Part shown: positions 36,988 to 46,136 of the stretch, piece by piece
Layout of the letters: every line of letters begins with the position of its first letter
How positions within the stretch are numbered: the first letter of the stretch is position 1
Assembly (NCBI GenBank): GCA_963712055.1
Contig: CAVQGN010000009.1
Coordinates: 82,865-146,864, forward strand
Direction of reading: 5' to 3'
From: JAHBVL01 sp963712055
GTDB lineage: Bacteria; Chloroflexota; Chloroflexia; Thermomicrobiales; UBA6265
Length of the DNA: 64,000 nucleotides
Made by a program: the position numbers and the translations under genes
The notes under the pieces: model-generated
The model's database searches: none
The model's input: the letters and a program-made list of their open reading frames with translations, nothing else
What the model was told of the DNA's origin: nothing

Positions 36988-37572
36988 GTGAGCAACGTTT
37001 TCGACCCGGTCGAAGATCGTCGAGCGATGATCGAGTGGGCGCGAGCCATTGTGACCTCCCACGATGTCGTCTTTCTCGATACCGAAACCACTGGTTTTGG
37101 TCCGGGAACCGAGATTGTTGATATCGCTGTGGTCAGTGTCGATGGCGCGATCCTGCTTGACACCTTGGTCAAGCCCTATCAGCGAATACCTGGTGGTGCA
37201 TCGCGGATTCACGGCATCTATGACGATCAGGTTCAAAACGCCCCGCCGTGGAAGAAGGTCTATCCTCGTTTGGTCGAAATCCTGGCGATGAACACGGTTG
37301 TGATCTACAACGCCGACTACGATACCGATGTGATCAAGGAGTGCTGCAGTCGAGATGGATTGCAAGCACCGCTGGCGCTTTGGGACTGCGCCATGAAGTC
37401 TTATTCAGCCTTTATTGGTGAGCGTTCGACTCACGCCCGTGGTGGATATCGCTGGTTCAAACTCGATCAGGCAGCCAGGTCATGCGGAATCGAACCGGGA
37501 ACTCACAGGGCGCTAGCTGATGCCGAGGCGTGCCGCCGAGTGGTCCACTGGATGGCGAACTGCAGAGAGTGA
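36988..37572 (+). CDS. DEDDh 3'-5' exonuclease (DNA polymerase III epsilon-like)
   Basis: A 194-residue exonuclease with the DEDDh motifs: FLDTETTGF (Asp and Glu), VIYNADYDTDVI (Asp), and HRALADAEACR (His and Asp). Members cut single-stranded or mismatched DNA or RNA 3' ends using two metals. It is far shorter than polymerase-fused forms and could act in repair, proofreading or RNA turnover. GTG 36988 has GAGGGG upstream. It lies 40 bases after the M28 gene in the same direction, with no obvious functional link. Confidence 0.88.
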   Translation: MSNVFDPVEDRRAMIEWARAIVTSHDVVFLDTETTGFGPGTEIVDIAVVSVDGAILLDTLVKPYQRIPGGASRIHGIYDDQVQNAPPWKKVYPRLVEILAMNTVVIYNADYDTDVIKECCSRDGLQAPLALWDCAMKSYSAFIGERSTHARGGYRWFKLDQAARSCGIEPGTHRALADAEACRRVVHWMANCRE

Positions 37573-37599
37573 CGGTACTGGCACTGTCACGGCTGTTCA

Positions 37600-37635
37600 T
37601 TGACAAATATGTAACACATGGGTTACATATAAAGA
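37600..37635 (+). promoter_or_regulatory. promoter with embedded operator, leaderless arsR-type gene
   Basis: TTGACA (37600-37605), 18 bases, then TACATA (37624-37629), followed by the GTG start at 37636, only six bases beyond, so the transcript is probably leaderless. Between and overlapping these boxes lies a perfect inverted repeat: TATGTAAC, six bases, GTTACATA (37608-37629). An ArsR-type protein bound here would block RNA polymerase, which fits autoregulation. Confidence 0.7.
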
Positions 37636-37995
37636 GTGGATGTTTTCGAAGCGATTGCCGACCCGATCAGACGCGAGATTCTTGAAGAGCTCATGCTTCG
37701 TGGCTCGGCATCCGCTGGCGAGATCGCAGCCTGGTTTTCAATCAGTCGTCCAGCGGTCAGCCGTCACTTGCGCGTTCTGCGCGAGACAGGACTGGTGCGG
37801 ACCGAGTCGAAGGGTCGGCTGGTGCTCTATCGCCTCGAACCGGCGGGTCTGGCGACCATGGAGAAGTGGTTGGATCAGCTCATGAGTCCGGCCACGCGCC
37901 ATCTCGATGCGCTCGAAACCGAGATTCTCAGAACGAGAAGTGAACGGCGACGGAAGATGGACGACTATATGGTGTTAGGAGAGGAGATCGCATGA
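37636..37995 (+). CDS. ArsR-family winged-helix repressor
   Basis: A 119-residue ArsR/SmtB-type repressor (PF01022/HTH_20 group). It starts with VFEAIADPIRREILEEL, then AWFSISRPAVSRHLRVLRETGLV, the recognition helix, and RLVLYRLEP, the wing. No metal-binding cysteine pair is seen, so it belongs to the type paired with SRPBCC proteins rather than metal sensors. It probably represses its own operon through the palindrome over its promoter. Its stop overlaps the next gene by ATGA. The GTG start at 37636 is consistent with a leaderless message. Confidence 0.88.
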   Translation: MDVFEAIADPIRREILEELMLRGSASAGEIAAWFSISRPAVSRHLRVLRETGLVRTESKGRLVLYRLEPAGLATMEKWLDQLMSPATRHLDALETEILRTRSERRRKMDDYMVLGEEIA

Positions 37996-38513
37996 CACTC
38001 GATGCATCAGGAAGCGTAATCTGCACTGAAAACGGTATGCGGCAATTGGTCATCACTCGTGAGTATCCCGCTCTGATCGAGGATGTCTGGGCAAGCCTTA
38101 CTGAATCGGAGCGAACGGCGAGATGGATTGGACCCTGGACCGGTGATGGACGCCCAGGAGGGACGATCTATCTTCAAATGACTGCTGAAGAAGGAGCTCC
38201 AGCTGAACCATCACGGATAACAGCTTGCGACGCGCCGCGATTTCTCGCTCTCGAAACGATGGTGCCGGGAGTAGGGCAGTGGACCTTCGAAGTCGAACTC
38301 ACAGAAGTTGAAGGAACGACCACCCTCGAGTTTCGTCAGACGCTGGCGCCTGATCAAAAAGCTGCTGATTCGGGTGCGGGATGGGAGTACTATCTCGATC
38401 GGTTCAGCGCCGCGCTGAACGACCAGGAACCACCAGCTTGGGACATCTACCCTGAATCGATGAACGCGTACTACGAGGAGCTGGATGACACGATCGTGTG
38501 CGGTGGCAGTTAG
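37992..38513 (+). CDS. SRPBCC/AHSA1-family protein
   Basis: A 173-residue START-like (SRPBCC, AHSA1) protein. It shows the opening VITREYPALIEDVWASLTES, then WIGPWTGDGRPGGTIYLQM, and WEYYLDRFSAAL near the end, features of the family that binds small hydrophobic ligands in a cavity. It often forms a two-gene operon with an ArsR-type repressor, as here, where starts and stops overlap by ATGA. The ligand is unknown. Its stop overlaps the stop of the convergent heme A synthase gene. Confidence 0.86.
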   Translation: MTLDASGSVICTENGMRQLVITREYPALIEDVWASLTESERTARWIGPWTGDGRPGGTIYLQMTAEEGAPAEPSRITACDAPRFLALETMVPGVGQWTFEVELTEVEGTTTLEFRQTLAPDQKAADSGAGWEYYLDRFSAALNDQEPPAWDIYPESMNAYYEELDDTIVCGGS

Positions 38514-39523
38514 TCGCCGCTGGTCGAAAGACCGCCTGACTGGGGTAGGAAGACTGCCGATTCTGTTTTCAAGGGCCGGGTCGATTTCAGCACCTGGCGA
38601 CAGGCATCAGTGATAAACACGAAGAGCCAGGCCATCAGCGCGGCATGCGCGAGCGTGGCCCAGAGACTGAGTTCCGACAGGACGACTGCTCCACCAACCA
38701 GCGCTTGCAGCGTGATGAACACACCAGCAAAGGCATAGACCGTGAAAAGCGACGGGTAGTCAGCCCTGAGCGTGTAGGCGGTCCAGAGCAGCGCAAAGAC
38801 GAGCAGCATCAGCAAACCGGCAGCCAGACGATGGGTGAAGGCAATACCAGCAGCGCCATCGAACCCAGGGTAGACCTGTCCATTGCAACTCGGCCAGGTG
38901 TAGCACCCCATCTCATTGCCAGAATGCCGCATGTAGGCGCCGATATAGGCGACGACGACGGAGCCAACCAGGGCCGCCCAGGTGCCATAGCGGAACCAGT
39001 CCGGCAGTGGTTTGACCGTCGCTTTGACAGTAATCGGATCGGGTACGCCAGGCGGTTCATAGAGAAGGCGGGTCAAGAGGAAGACCGCCGCGAAACAGGT
39101 CATCGAAATGCCAAAATGGGCCGCCAGAATCCTGGCACTCTGCGGCCACATGACAGCTGCCGCCCCTAACCCCGATTGCAGGAGGAGGGTACCAATCATG
39201 ACGCCGACAAGAATCTTGACTTCCCTGCTGCCGCGCCGAATCATCAATGCGCCGACCGCCGTCACCGCAATCAGGATGCCTTCGACTGCCGTCACGAGCC
39301 GGTGGCTGAGTTCGATTGCCGTTTCAACGGCGTAACTGGGAATGAACTCTCCGTGGCAGAGTGGCCATGAACGGCCGCAGCCTTCGCCTGAACCAGTGTT
39401 GGTGACGGTCGAACCCATCATGAGCACAAAGAACATTCCGACCGTCGATGCGACGGCGAACCGTTTGACCCATTTTTCCAGTCGTGGTTTTTCAGGTGGG
39501 GGTGGTGCTACAGGGGTTTCCAT
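38510..39523 (-). CDS. ctaA: heme A synthase (CtaA/COX15)
   Basis: A 337-residue membrane enzyme that oxidises heme O to heme A for the aa3 oxidase. It shows GSTVTNTGSGEGCGRSWPLC (with a paired cysteine region), AIELSHRLVTAVEG (His ligand), AAHFGISMTC, a second MGCYTWPSC Cys region and AFTHRLAAG (His ligand), in two similar four-helix halves. It fits the type with two cysteine pairs. The gene lies last in a minus-strand row after the ABC permease genes, with a gap of about 80 bases, and serves the oxidase at 24.7-31 kb. Confidence 0.93.
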   Translation of the reverse strand: METPVAPPPPEKPRLEKWVKRFAVASTVGMFFVLMMGSTVTNTGSGEGCGRSWPLCHGEFIPSYAVETAIELSHRLVTAVEGILIAVTAVGALMIRRGSREVKILVGVMIGTLLLQSGLGAAAVMWPQSARILAAHFGISMTCFAAVFLLTRLLYEPPGVPDPITVKATVKPLPDWFRYGTWAALVGSVVVAYIGAYMRHSGNEMGCYTWPSCNGQVYPGFDGAAGIAFTHRLAAGLLMLLVFALLWTAYTLRADYPSLFTVYAFAGVFITLQALVGGAVVLSELSLWATLAHAALMAWLFVFITDACRQVLKSTRPLKTESAVFLPQSGGLSTSGD

Positions 39524-39601
39524 CGGTTCTTTCGACTGCTCACGCGATCAAACCAAACGGTCGGTACCTGCCGGAGAGTATAGCCCTCCTCGACACGAGT
39601 T

Positions 39602-40549
39602 TCACGAACGGAGCCGAGGGTCGAGTGCGTCGCGCAACCCATCGCCGAAGAGATTGAAACCGAGAACCGTCAGGGCGATCGCGATCCCCGGAAAGAGCGC
39701 CGCCCACGGTGCGTACTGAAGGAACCCATACGAGCCGCTCACCATCGTACCCCATGAAGGATCCGGCGCTTTGTTCCCTAGTCCGAGAAACGAAAGCGAT
39801 GCCTCCGAGAGAATGGCGAAAGCAAAACTGATCGAGGCCTGCACGATCAACGGCGCGGTTATGTTCGGAAAGATGTGCCAGGCCATCAGGCGAGGCACAG
39901 ATACCCCGACCGATTGCGCGGCCTCGACATAGGCTGTGTTTCGCACGGTCAGGGTCGCTCCCCGGATGATTCGGATGAACGGGGGGATATAGACCAGGGA
40001 AATCGCCAGGATGGCGTTGGTGAGACTGTTCCCCAAGACCGTGATGACCGCAATCGCGAGCAACACGGCAGGAAACGCGAAGACAACATCTGAGAGCAGC
40101 ACGATCAGATTGTCGACCCAGCCACCCCGGTAACCAGAAGTCATACCGAGGAGTACGCCAACCGTTCCTGAGATGCCGACGACGATCAGACCGACCTGGA
40201 ACGAAATCCTGGCACCATAGAGGACGCGGGTGAGAATGTCTCGCCCAAATTCATCGGTGCCAAACGGGTACTCCCAGCTCGGTGCTTGCAAACGATCGGC
40301 GGAGAACTGTTCCGTTGGTCCATGAGGCGCCAGGACGGGACCGAAAATCGCCATCATGGCGAAAAAGAAGATCAGTGTTGCACCGAGAAGCGCCAGTCGT
40401 TGTCGCCGAATGACCGTCAAAACGCCGCCGCGGCGAGTTGAGCGCCCCTCGAGCGCAGACGCGAGCGTCCCGGGTTCGATCTGGGGCGCCTCCGCTTGCG
40501 TCTGCACCGAAGAGGATCCAACTGTTGCTGTTTCTTCTCGCTGAACCAT
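39602..40549 (-). CDS. DppC/OppC-type ABC permease
   Basis: A 315-residue permease of the peptide/nickel ABC family. The DppC-type N-terminal part contains GTDEFGRDILTRVLYGARISFQVG. The EAA-like loop reads EAAQSVGVSVPRLMAWHIFPN, which contacts the ATPase subunits. About six membrane helices follow the N-terminal tail. It lies 9 bases after the DppB-type permease gene. No ATPase gene is present near it, so the ATPase must be encoded elsewhere. Substrate probably peptides or similar, unproven. Confidence 0.9.
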   Translation of the reverse strand: MVQREETATVGSSSVQTQAEAPQIEPGTLASALEGRSTRRGGVLTVIRRQRLALLGATLIFFFAMMAIFGPVLAPHGPTEQFSADRLQAPSWEYPFGTDEFGRDILTRVLYGARISFQVGLIVVGISGTVGVLLGMTSGYRGGWVDNLIVLLSDVVFAFPAVLLAIAVITVLGNSLTNAILAISLVYIPPFIRIIRGATLTVRNTAYVEAAQSVGVSVPRLMAWHIFPNITAPLIVQASISFAFAILSEASLSFLGLGNKAPDPSWGTMVSGSYGFLQYAPWAALFPGIAIALTVLGFNLFGDGLRDALDPRLRS

Positions 40550-40558
40550 GAGCCCTTG

Positions 40559-41509
40559 CTACTTGTGCCGCAATCGCGGATCCATATACGAATAGGTCAC
40601 GTCGACGAGCAAACTGATCACCACGAAGATCGTTGCCATCACCAGTGTCACACCCTGAACCACCGGGTAATCACGAGTCGAAATCGATTCATAGATGTAG
40701 CGGCCAATCCCAGGTAGCCCGAAAATCGTTTCGATGATCACCGTGCCGCCGAGGAGCGTGGCGAACTGGATACCGATCACCGTAATGATGGGAATGGAGG
40801 CATTCCGGAGAACGTGACGAGACATCACGGTTCGGTTGGCGAGACCCTTGGAACGGGCGACGCGTACGTGGTCACTGGAAAGGGCTTCGAGTACCGCCGA
40901 ACGGGTATAGCGCATGATGACCGCGGTGAGTGGCAGCGCCAGACTGACCGCTGGCATCAGCATCACCTTGAGGTTGCCAACCGGATCCTCGCTGAAAGGG
41001 ACATATCCGATCGGAGGAAGCCATTTGAGCCGGAACGAAAAAACCAGGACGAGTATGGTTGCGAGGAGAAAACTCGGCATCGAAATACCGATAAGAGTGC
41101 CAATTGTCGCGGCATAATCGAGCCGACTATTGCGGCGGACCGCTGCGATCACCCCCGCCGGAATGGCCAGCGCGATCGCCATGGTCGCGGCCAACACTGC
41201 CAGTTCAGCCGTCACCGGGAGTCTCAGCGCGAGTTCGTCGGTAATCGGCCGCCGGGTACGGAACGAGTTCCCGAGGTCACCTTGCAGCACATGTCCCATC
41301 CACTTGCCGTATTGAACCGGGAGGGGCTGGTCGAGACCATAGGAAGCACGCACGAGTTCGCGCTGTTCCTCGGTGATCCGCGTGTCGGTTCCGATGACGA
41401 AATTGGCAAAATCGCCGGGGATCGCATGAATGAGGGTGAAGACGAGAATGGATACGCCGAACAAAACGGGAATCAGCAAGAGCATTCGTCGAAGAAGATA
41501 CTGTCCCAT
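40559..41509 (-). CDS. DppB/OppB-type ABC permease
   Basis: A 316-residue permease. The start YLLRRMLLLIPVLFGVSILVFTLIHAIPGD is the DppB signature, and VRVARSKGLANRTVMSRHVLRNA is the EAA-like coupling loop. It forms the transmembrane pore with the DppC-type permease directly downstream. The binding protein gene lies upstream with a gap of about 120 bases. Transporter substrate unknown, probably peptides or nickel chelates by family. Confidence 0.9.
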   Translation of the reverse strand: MGQYLLRRMLLLIPVLFGVSILVFTLIHAIPGDFANFVIGTDTRITEEQRELVRASYGLDQPLPVQYGKWMGHVLQGDLGNSFRTRRPITDELALRLPVTAELAVLAATMAIALAIPAGVIAAVRRNSRLDYAATIGTLIGISMPSFLLATILVLVFSFRLKWLPPIGYVPFSEDPVGNLKVMLMPAVSLALPLTAVIMRYTRSAVLEALSSDHVRVARSKGLANRTVMSRHVLRNASIPIITVIGIQFATLLGGTVIIETIFGLPGIGRYIYESISTRDYPVVQGVTLVMATIFVVISLLVDVTYSYMDPRLRHK

Positions 41510-41627
41510 CTGAGCGTCCTACCTGAGGTTCATCGCACGGTCTTATGCGAAACAGAGCGGCGACGAGCGACCGGAGTCCCGGCCGCTCGTCGCATCCAAC
41601 CAGTCTCGAGACTGGACGGAGGATCGA

Positions 41628-43247
41628 TTACTTGTCGAGCCAGACCTGACGCACGGTGCGGTTCGAACCGGTCGGAATGTGCTCGTAGCCCATCACAAAG
41701 GTCTTCATGGCTTCGTACTGCTGGCCGATCCAGAGGTTCACCCATGGCAGATCCACGAGGAGAATCTCCTGGATCTGCTTGTAGATTTCTCCGCGCTCTT
41801 CCGGATTGGTCGAAGCTGAACCCTGGGTGATGAGGTCATCGACTTCAGGGTTGCTGTAACCAACGAAGTTGCCAGCCTCCCCAGTCTTGAAGTTCTCGAG
41901 AATGACTGAACCCGGATCAACGAAACCACTGGTACCGGTGACGGTCATGTCGAAGTCGTTGTCGACATAAACGGTCTGACCCATCGTGCCGGTGTCGAGC
42001 AGATTCATCTCGGCGTTGACGCCGATCTGACGGAGCTGCTCCTGGATCACGATTGCCCCATTCGAGATGGTGCCGTACTCGGCCCAGCTCGTCAGCGTCG
42101 TATCGAATCCATCCGGATAACCGGCCTCGGCAAGAAGCGCTTTGGCGCCTTCGATGTCTGGTGCTGGCAGCGGTGGGCGCTCAGGCGCAGCCCAGAAGCC
42201 CGCTGGGAAGATGATGTCGGTTGGGGTGCCCTGACCGAAAACGGCCGACTCGACGACTGGTCCGCGGTCGATTGCCATGCTGATGGCCTGGCGAACCTTG
42301 AGGTCGTTGAACGGCTCGCGCTCGAGATTGAAACCGAGGAATCGGATCTGGGCGATCGCGTTGCCCGCCAGGACGATGCTCTCGTCGGCTTCCAGGAGCT
42401 CGACATCCTGGGGTGGCACATACTCGATGAAATCGACGGTTCCCTGAACCAGAGCAGCAGTTCGGGAGGTGTCGGTCGAGGCGATTAGCAACTCAACCCC
42501 ATCGAGGTAGGGGAGTGGCTGCTCGTAGTAGTTCTCGAACCGCTCCAGGGTGACCTGCGTGTTCGGCACATACTCAACGAACTTGAACGGTCCGGAACCA
42601 ACCGCGACCTGCGTGAGGTCTCCGTTTTCCTCGATCACTTCCGGCGGGAAGATGATGCAGCTGATGTTGGCGAGATTTGACAAGAGCGCTGCTTCTGGCG
42701 CGCTCAGCGTGATCACCACGGTGGCCGGGTCCGGTGCTTCGATGGTTGATACCGCAGCCAGATCGGACGCACTCGGCGAGGCCGTAGCCGGGTCCATGAG
42801 GCGCTCGAGGCTGAACTTGACGTCCTCGGAGGTCACTTCACGTCCATTGTGGAACATCACACCTGGGCGGAGATTGAACGTATAGGTTATCCCATCCTCC
42901 GAGATATCCCAGGATTCTGCAAGGTCAGGCGTGACCGACATATCGGGCAGGATTGCCGTCAGATTGCTGTAAATGTGCTCGACGACGTGCCAAATCGCGG
43001 TCAGCGACTGCAGCTGAGGATCAAGCGCTGATGGGTCGGACTGCATACCCATCCGGAGCACACCGCCGGCCACCGGGGTGGCATCCTGCGCCATGACGTT
43101 CGACGAACTGCGCAGAATCGGGCCACCGGCAGCAACTGCCGTGACCCCAGCCGCTGCCGCAGCGCTCTTGATCATCATGTTTCGCCGTGTGAGGTTGCCG
43201 GTCAGAAAAGCCCTGAACTGCTCCTCGAAAAGATCTCGTCCTGACAT
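41628..43247 (-). CDS. ABC transporter substrate-binding protein (SBP_bac_5), Tat-exported
   Basis: A 539-residue extracellular binding protein of family 5. It has the twin-arginine signal LTRRNMMIKSAAAAAG and a mature part beginning near AQDATPVAGG. Conserved family motifs are visible, for example LAESWDISEDGITYTFNLR and DVKFSLERLMDP, GSGPFKFVEYV. It delivers peptides or related compounds to the two permeases downstream. ATG 43247 has AGGAG upstream; an ATG at 43271 adds eight residues and has no clear site. Confidence 0.92.
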   Translation of the reverse strand: MSGRDLFEEQFRAFLTGNLTRRNMMIKSAAAAAGVTAVAAGGPILRSSSNVMAQDATPVAGGVLRMGMQSDPSALDPQLQSLTAIWHVVEHIYSNLTAILPDMSVTPDLAESWDISEDGITYTFNLRPGVMFHNGREVTSEDVKFSLERLMDPATASPSASDLAAVSTIEAPDPATVVITLSAPEAALLSNLANISCIIFPPEVIEENGDLTQVAVGSGPFKFVEYVPNTQVTLERFENYYEQPLPYLDGVELLIASTDTSRTAALVQGTVDFIEYVPPQDVELLEADESIVLAGNAIAQIRFLGFNLEREPFNDLKVRQAISMAIDRGPVVESAVFGQGTPTDIIFPAGFWAAPERPPLPAPDIEGAKALLAEAGYPDGFDTTLTSWAEYGTISNGAIVIQEQLRQIGVNAEMNLLDTGTMGQTVYVDNDFDMTVTGTSGFVDPGSVILENFKTGEAGNFVGYSNPEVDDLITQGSASTNPEERGEIYKQIQEILLVDLPWVNLWIGQQYEAMKTFVMGYEHIPTGSNRTVRQVWLDK

Positions 43248-43439
43248 CTGTTTCTCCTCTCGATGTGCCAATACATTGTCCGATCTCCTTCAGGAGTCGG
43301 ACGACCACGCCCCGTAGTGCGAAAGAACAGTGTGTCGTTCGCAATTCAACGGGTCGCAATCGTCGTATACGGTAGCATGTTCGGCACAGAAAGGCCTGTC
43401 AGCGCTGTCGCGGCAAGAGCGAAGGGAGTGAACCCAAGA

Positions 43440-43928
43440 GTGACCGATTCCGCTTCTGATTTCGACCGCCGTCCGCGAGCTGCAAGTGAAAGCGAACTGG
43501 TGTTACGCCAGCAGATGCTTCCGACCGACGCGAACTCGTATGGCGATGTTCACGGCGGAGCAATCATGAAGCTGGTGGACACTGCGGCCGGGCTTGCAGC
43601 GATGCGACATTCGCGTTCCCGGGCGGTCACTGTGGCGGTCGATTCAATGTCGTTTCGCGCCCCGGTGCACGTTGGCGATCTGGTGCACGTTCGCGGGCGA
43701 CTGACATGGGTTGGCACGTCCAGTATGGAGGTCGAAGTGACGGTGGAAGCGGAGAAGGTGATCGAAGGGACGATTGCCCATACCTCGACCGCCTATCTTG
43801 TGTTCGTAGCGCTCGATGACGAGGGCAATCCTCATCATGTGCCCCCGCTCCTGATCGAAAGTGAAGCCGATCAGGCCAAATGGAAGGCGGCTGAACGCCG
43901 AAGACAGATCCGTCTTGGCAACACCTGA
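43440..43928 (+). CDS. hotdog-fold acyl-CoA thioesterase
   Basis: A 162-residue thioesterase with the hotdog fold. It shows the characteristic NSYGDVHGGAIMKLVDTAAGLAA helix, then SMSFRAPVHVGDLVHVRG and EGTIAHTSTAYLVFVAL. The mid-helix Asp is the usual catalytic residue in this family (YciA/BFIT/BACH-like). It would cleave acyl-CoA to CoA and fatty acid in the cytoplasm. GTG 43440 is preceded by GAAGGGAG; other GTG starts just upstream are possible. The HipA-like gene begins 1 base after its stop. Confidence 0.85.
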   Translation: MTDSASDFDRRPRAASESELVLRQQMLPTDANSYGDVHGGAIMKLVDTAAGLAAMRHSRSRAVTVAVDSMSFRAPVHVGDLVHVRGRLTWVGTSSMEVEVTVEAEKVIEGTIAHTSTAYLVFVALDDEGNPHHVPPLLIESEADQAKWKAAERRRQIRLGNT

Positions 43929-43929
43929 G

Positions 43930-44721
43930 ATGATCGTTTCCAAGGAATTGCGATCGGTTTTGGCGACCCGCTATGTCACCCCGTTTCGTGAAGGTGGGTC
44001 CTTGCCCGGACTGGTCGAGGGTGATGACGATGGTCTCTACGTCGTCAAGTTTCGCGGCGCTGGTCAAGGGTTGAAATCGCTGGTCGCCGAGGTGATCGTT
44101 GGCGAAATCGGACGGGCGCTGGCACTCCGGGTGCCGGATATTGTCTCGATCGAGATCGACCCCATTCTCGGAAACGCCGAACCCGATCCCGAAATCCACG
44201 ATCTGCTCAAGGCGAGTGCCGGCAGCAATGTTGGTCTCGATTTTCTGCCTGGATCTCTCACGTATTCACCGGCCGGCTCTTCGCCGGTCGATCCGGACAT
44301 GGCGGCGGCAATCGTCTGGTTTGACGCCTATGTCATGAATGTCGATCGGACGGCAAGGAACCCGAACGTACTGACCTGGCATCGAGATCTCTGGTTGATC
44401 GATCATGGCGCGGCGCTCTATGTCCATCACATGCCTGACACCATGTTGGCCAAGACGGCCTTGCCTTTCGGGCCAATCAGCGAGCATGTGCTTCTGCCAG
44501 TAGCGGCGCCGATCAATCAGGTGGCGGATGATCTCCGCGCCCGTCTGACTGATGACGTCATCCATCGGGTTGTTGGACTTGTCCCGGACGACTGGTTCGA
44601 GAGCGACGGACGCGACCCAGACATCGCTCGGACTCTGTATCGCTCCTTTCTGATGGCCAGACGGGATGCTCACCAGGTTTTCGAAATGGAGATCGAACGT
44701 GTCCGACCGCGCGCCGTTTGA
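43930..44721 (+). CDS. HipA-like kinase-fold protein (HipA_2 group)
   Basis: A 263-residue protein of the short HipA-like kinase group. KFRGAGQGLKSLVAEVIVGEIG is the ATP-binding start (Lys, Glu), FDAYVMNVDRTARNPNVL holds the catalytic Asp/Asn, and LWLIDHGAAL the metal-binding Asp. It is related to HipA, the serine kinase of persistence, but lacks HipA's N-terminal domain and a HipB partner. The target is unknown. A DUF3037 gene overlaps its end, a pairing often seen in genomes. The ATG at 43930 begins one base after the thioesterase stop. Confidence 0.75.
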   Translation: MIVSKELRSVLATRYVTPFREGGSLPGLVEGDDDGLYVVKFRGAGQGLKSLVAEVIVGEIGRALALRVPDIVSIEIDPILGNAEPDPEIHDLLKASAGSNVGLDFLPGSLTYSPAGSSPVDPDMAAAIVWFDAYVMNVDRTARNPNVLTWHRDLWLIDHGAALYVHHMPDTMLAKTALPFGPISEHVLLPVAAPINQVADDLRARLTDDVIHRVVGLVPDDWFESDGRDPDIARTLYRSFLMARRDAHQVFEMEIERVRPRAV

Positions 44722-45100
44722 ATATGTGGTAATCCGAGTTGTGCCCCGGGTCGACCGACAGGAATTCATCAACGTCGGGGTCATTTTGATTTGCCGACCG
44801 CAGCGATTTCTCGGAGCGAGCATTGTATTTGACGTCAATCGAATCCGAGTGTTGGCGCCGTATCTCGACGATGCCACCGTCGAGGACATTGGTCGACAAC
44901 TCGAAGGAATTCGACGGATCGCAGTCGGAGATCCCACCGCTGGACCGTTGGCAAAACTCGATATCGGCGAGCGGTGGCATTGGCTTACCGCGCCGTCAAG
45001 CACCATGATCCAGCCTTCGCCCATACATACCGGTCTCTGCCGGGAGCCGGACGAGCAACTTCACGATCTGTTCGCTGATCTGGTGGCGGTACAGACGTAG
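44699..45100 (+). CDS. DUF3037 protein, partner of HipA-like gene
   Basis: A 133-residue protein of the DUF3037 family. It opens with FEYVVIRVVPRVDRQEFINVGVIL, the family signature, then a beta-alpha domain with RHRFLGASIVFD-like strands, and ends with a helical segment. Its function is unknown. It starts at GTG 44699, inside the last 23 bases of the HipA-like gene, so translation is coupled. Co-occurrence of the pair suggests that they act together, possibly as kinase and partner. Confidence 0.75.
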   Translation: MSDRAPFEYVVIRVVPRVDRQEFINVGVILICRPQRFLGASIVFDVNRIRVLAPYLDDATVEDIGRQLEGIRRIAVGDPTAGPLAKLDIGERWHWLTAPSSTMIQPSPIHTGLCREPDEQLHDLFADLVAVQT

Positions 45101-45103
45101 ACG

Positions 45104-46072
45104 TTATGGAACCGTGATGAGATCGAGTTCACCAAGGGCGGCGTGCGAGTAATCAAGATCGCCGAGCTCCCGGACCCAGCAAGTCAGGTAGTAATCGCCC
45201 GGTTCAAGATCGACGATCATCCATTGCGTCATTCCGGAGGACATCGTCGCGGCATAGTACGACGTCGTGGTCGCTTCGGCGCCGTCCGGAACTGGCTGAT
45301 TTGGCAACGGTTCGCCTGTTTGATCCTGGTGCAGCAGGGAGAAGAACTCGAGTGGAGTCAATGGCATGTTAATGCCGACGAACTCGATCAGGTGCGGTTG
45401 ATCGCTGGCGTTCACGATTTTGATCACATTTCGGCCAGCTACGAAGTCTCCGGCGAAGCGACGAGTGTACGAATTCCCAATCGATATCTGGGTAATAGTC
45501 ATCGTCGCGGTTGGTTCTGCCGGATCGACTGGAAAATCGCCGTTGACGGTCAGCGCTTGAGGTTCTCCAGAGAAGTTGTCGGACCAGACGGCCCAGTTGC
45601 CAGCCGCGAGATCGACTACACCCTGAGAGGTTTCACCAGCGAGAACGGAAAGACCACCGGCAAACGTCAGACGATAGAGCCAGGCAAACGCCTCCTCAAC
45701 GCCAACGGGTTCAACGTTGGTGCCGTCCGAGGCAGTTGGAGATGCCGCGGCGTCTGGGTTCAGTACGTTCTCCTCAGTGTTTGCTGCTGCCAGCGCTGCC
45801 GACAGATCCTCAAACGACCAGCCTTCTGGCAAACGCATGAAAGCAACCGTTCCGAACTCCTCGTTGCCATCATAGGTGGCCGTGAGTAGATACCGACCGG
45901 CGGCGATTTCGGGAGGAAGGCTCCAGCCGTCGTCGGTAATCGTGACTTCCAAGTCTGGCAAGCCGAGATCGGCGCCTGTCAAGGCAGGGGTCGCTTCCTG
46001 TGCATGAATTGAGCCAGAAACGTGGCCAGACAACAGGAGTAGAAGAATGACGAGGGGAATTCTGATGTGCAT
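45104..46072 (-). CDS. secreted protein of unknown function
   Basis: A 322-residue exported protein with a typical signal peptide (cleavage near SIHAQ) and a mature part beginning with EATPAL. Two beta-rich segments are seen, ending with SNAPs such as GYNVIKI-like strands; a pattern DLEPGDYYLTCWV near the C-terminus resembles a cupredoxin-like or sandwich fold, but copper ligands are not clear. I do not recognise the family. ATG 46072 has GGGAGA upstream. It is convergent with the DUF3037 gene, with only 3 bases between the stops. Confidence 0.6.
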   Translation of the reverse strand: MHIRIPLVILLLLLSGHVSGSIHAQEATPALTGADLGLPDLEVTITDDGWSLPPEIAAGRYLLTATYDGNEEFGTVAFMRLPEGWSFEDLSAALAAANTEENVLNPDAAASPTASDGTNVEPVGVEEAFAWLYRLTFAGGLSVLAGETSQGVVDLAAGNWAVWSDNFSGEPQALTVNGDFPVDPAEPTATMTITQISIGNSYTRRFAGDFVAGRNVIKIVNASDQPHLIEFVGINMPLTPLEFFSLLHQDQTGEPLPNQPVPDGAEATTTSYYAATMSSGMTQWMIVDLEPGDYYLTCWVRELGDLDYSHAALGELDLITVP

Positions 46073-46136
46073 TGCATTCTCCCGATAGCGTGAAGCCGAA
46101 TTCGATGGATACCATCCTAGCACTGCCGGTGGCTCT

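Noticed and set aside
39602..43247. Complete peptide ABC transporter
   Set aside because: Binding protein and two permeases are clear, but no DppD/DppF ATPase genes are present; ctaA follows instead.
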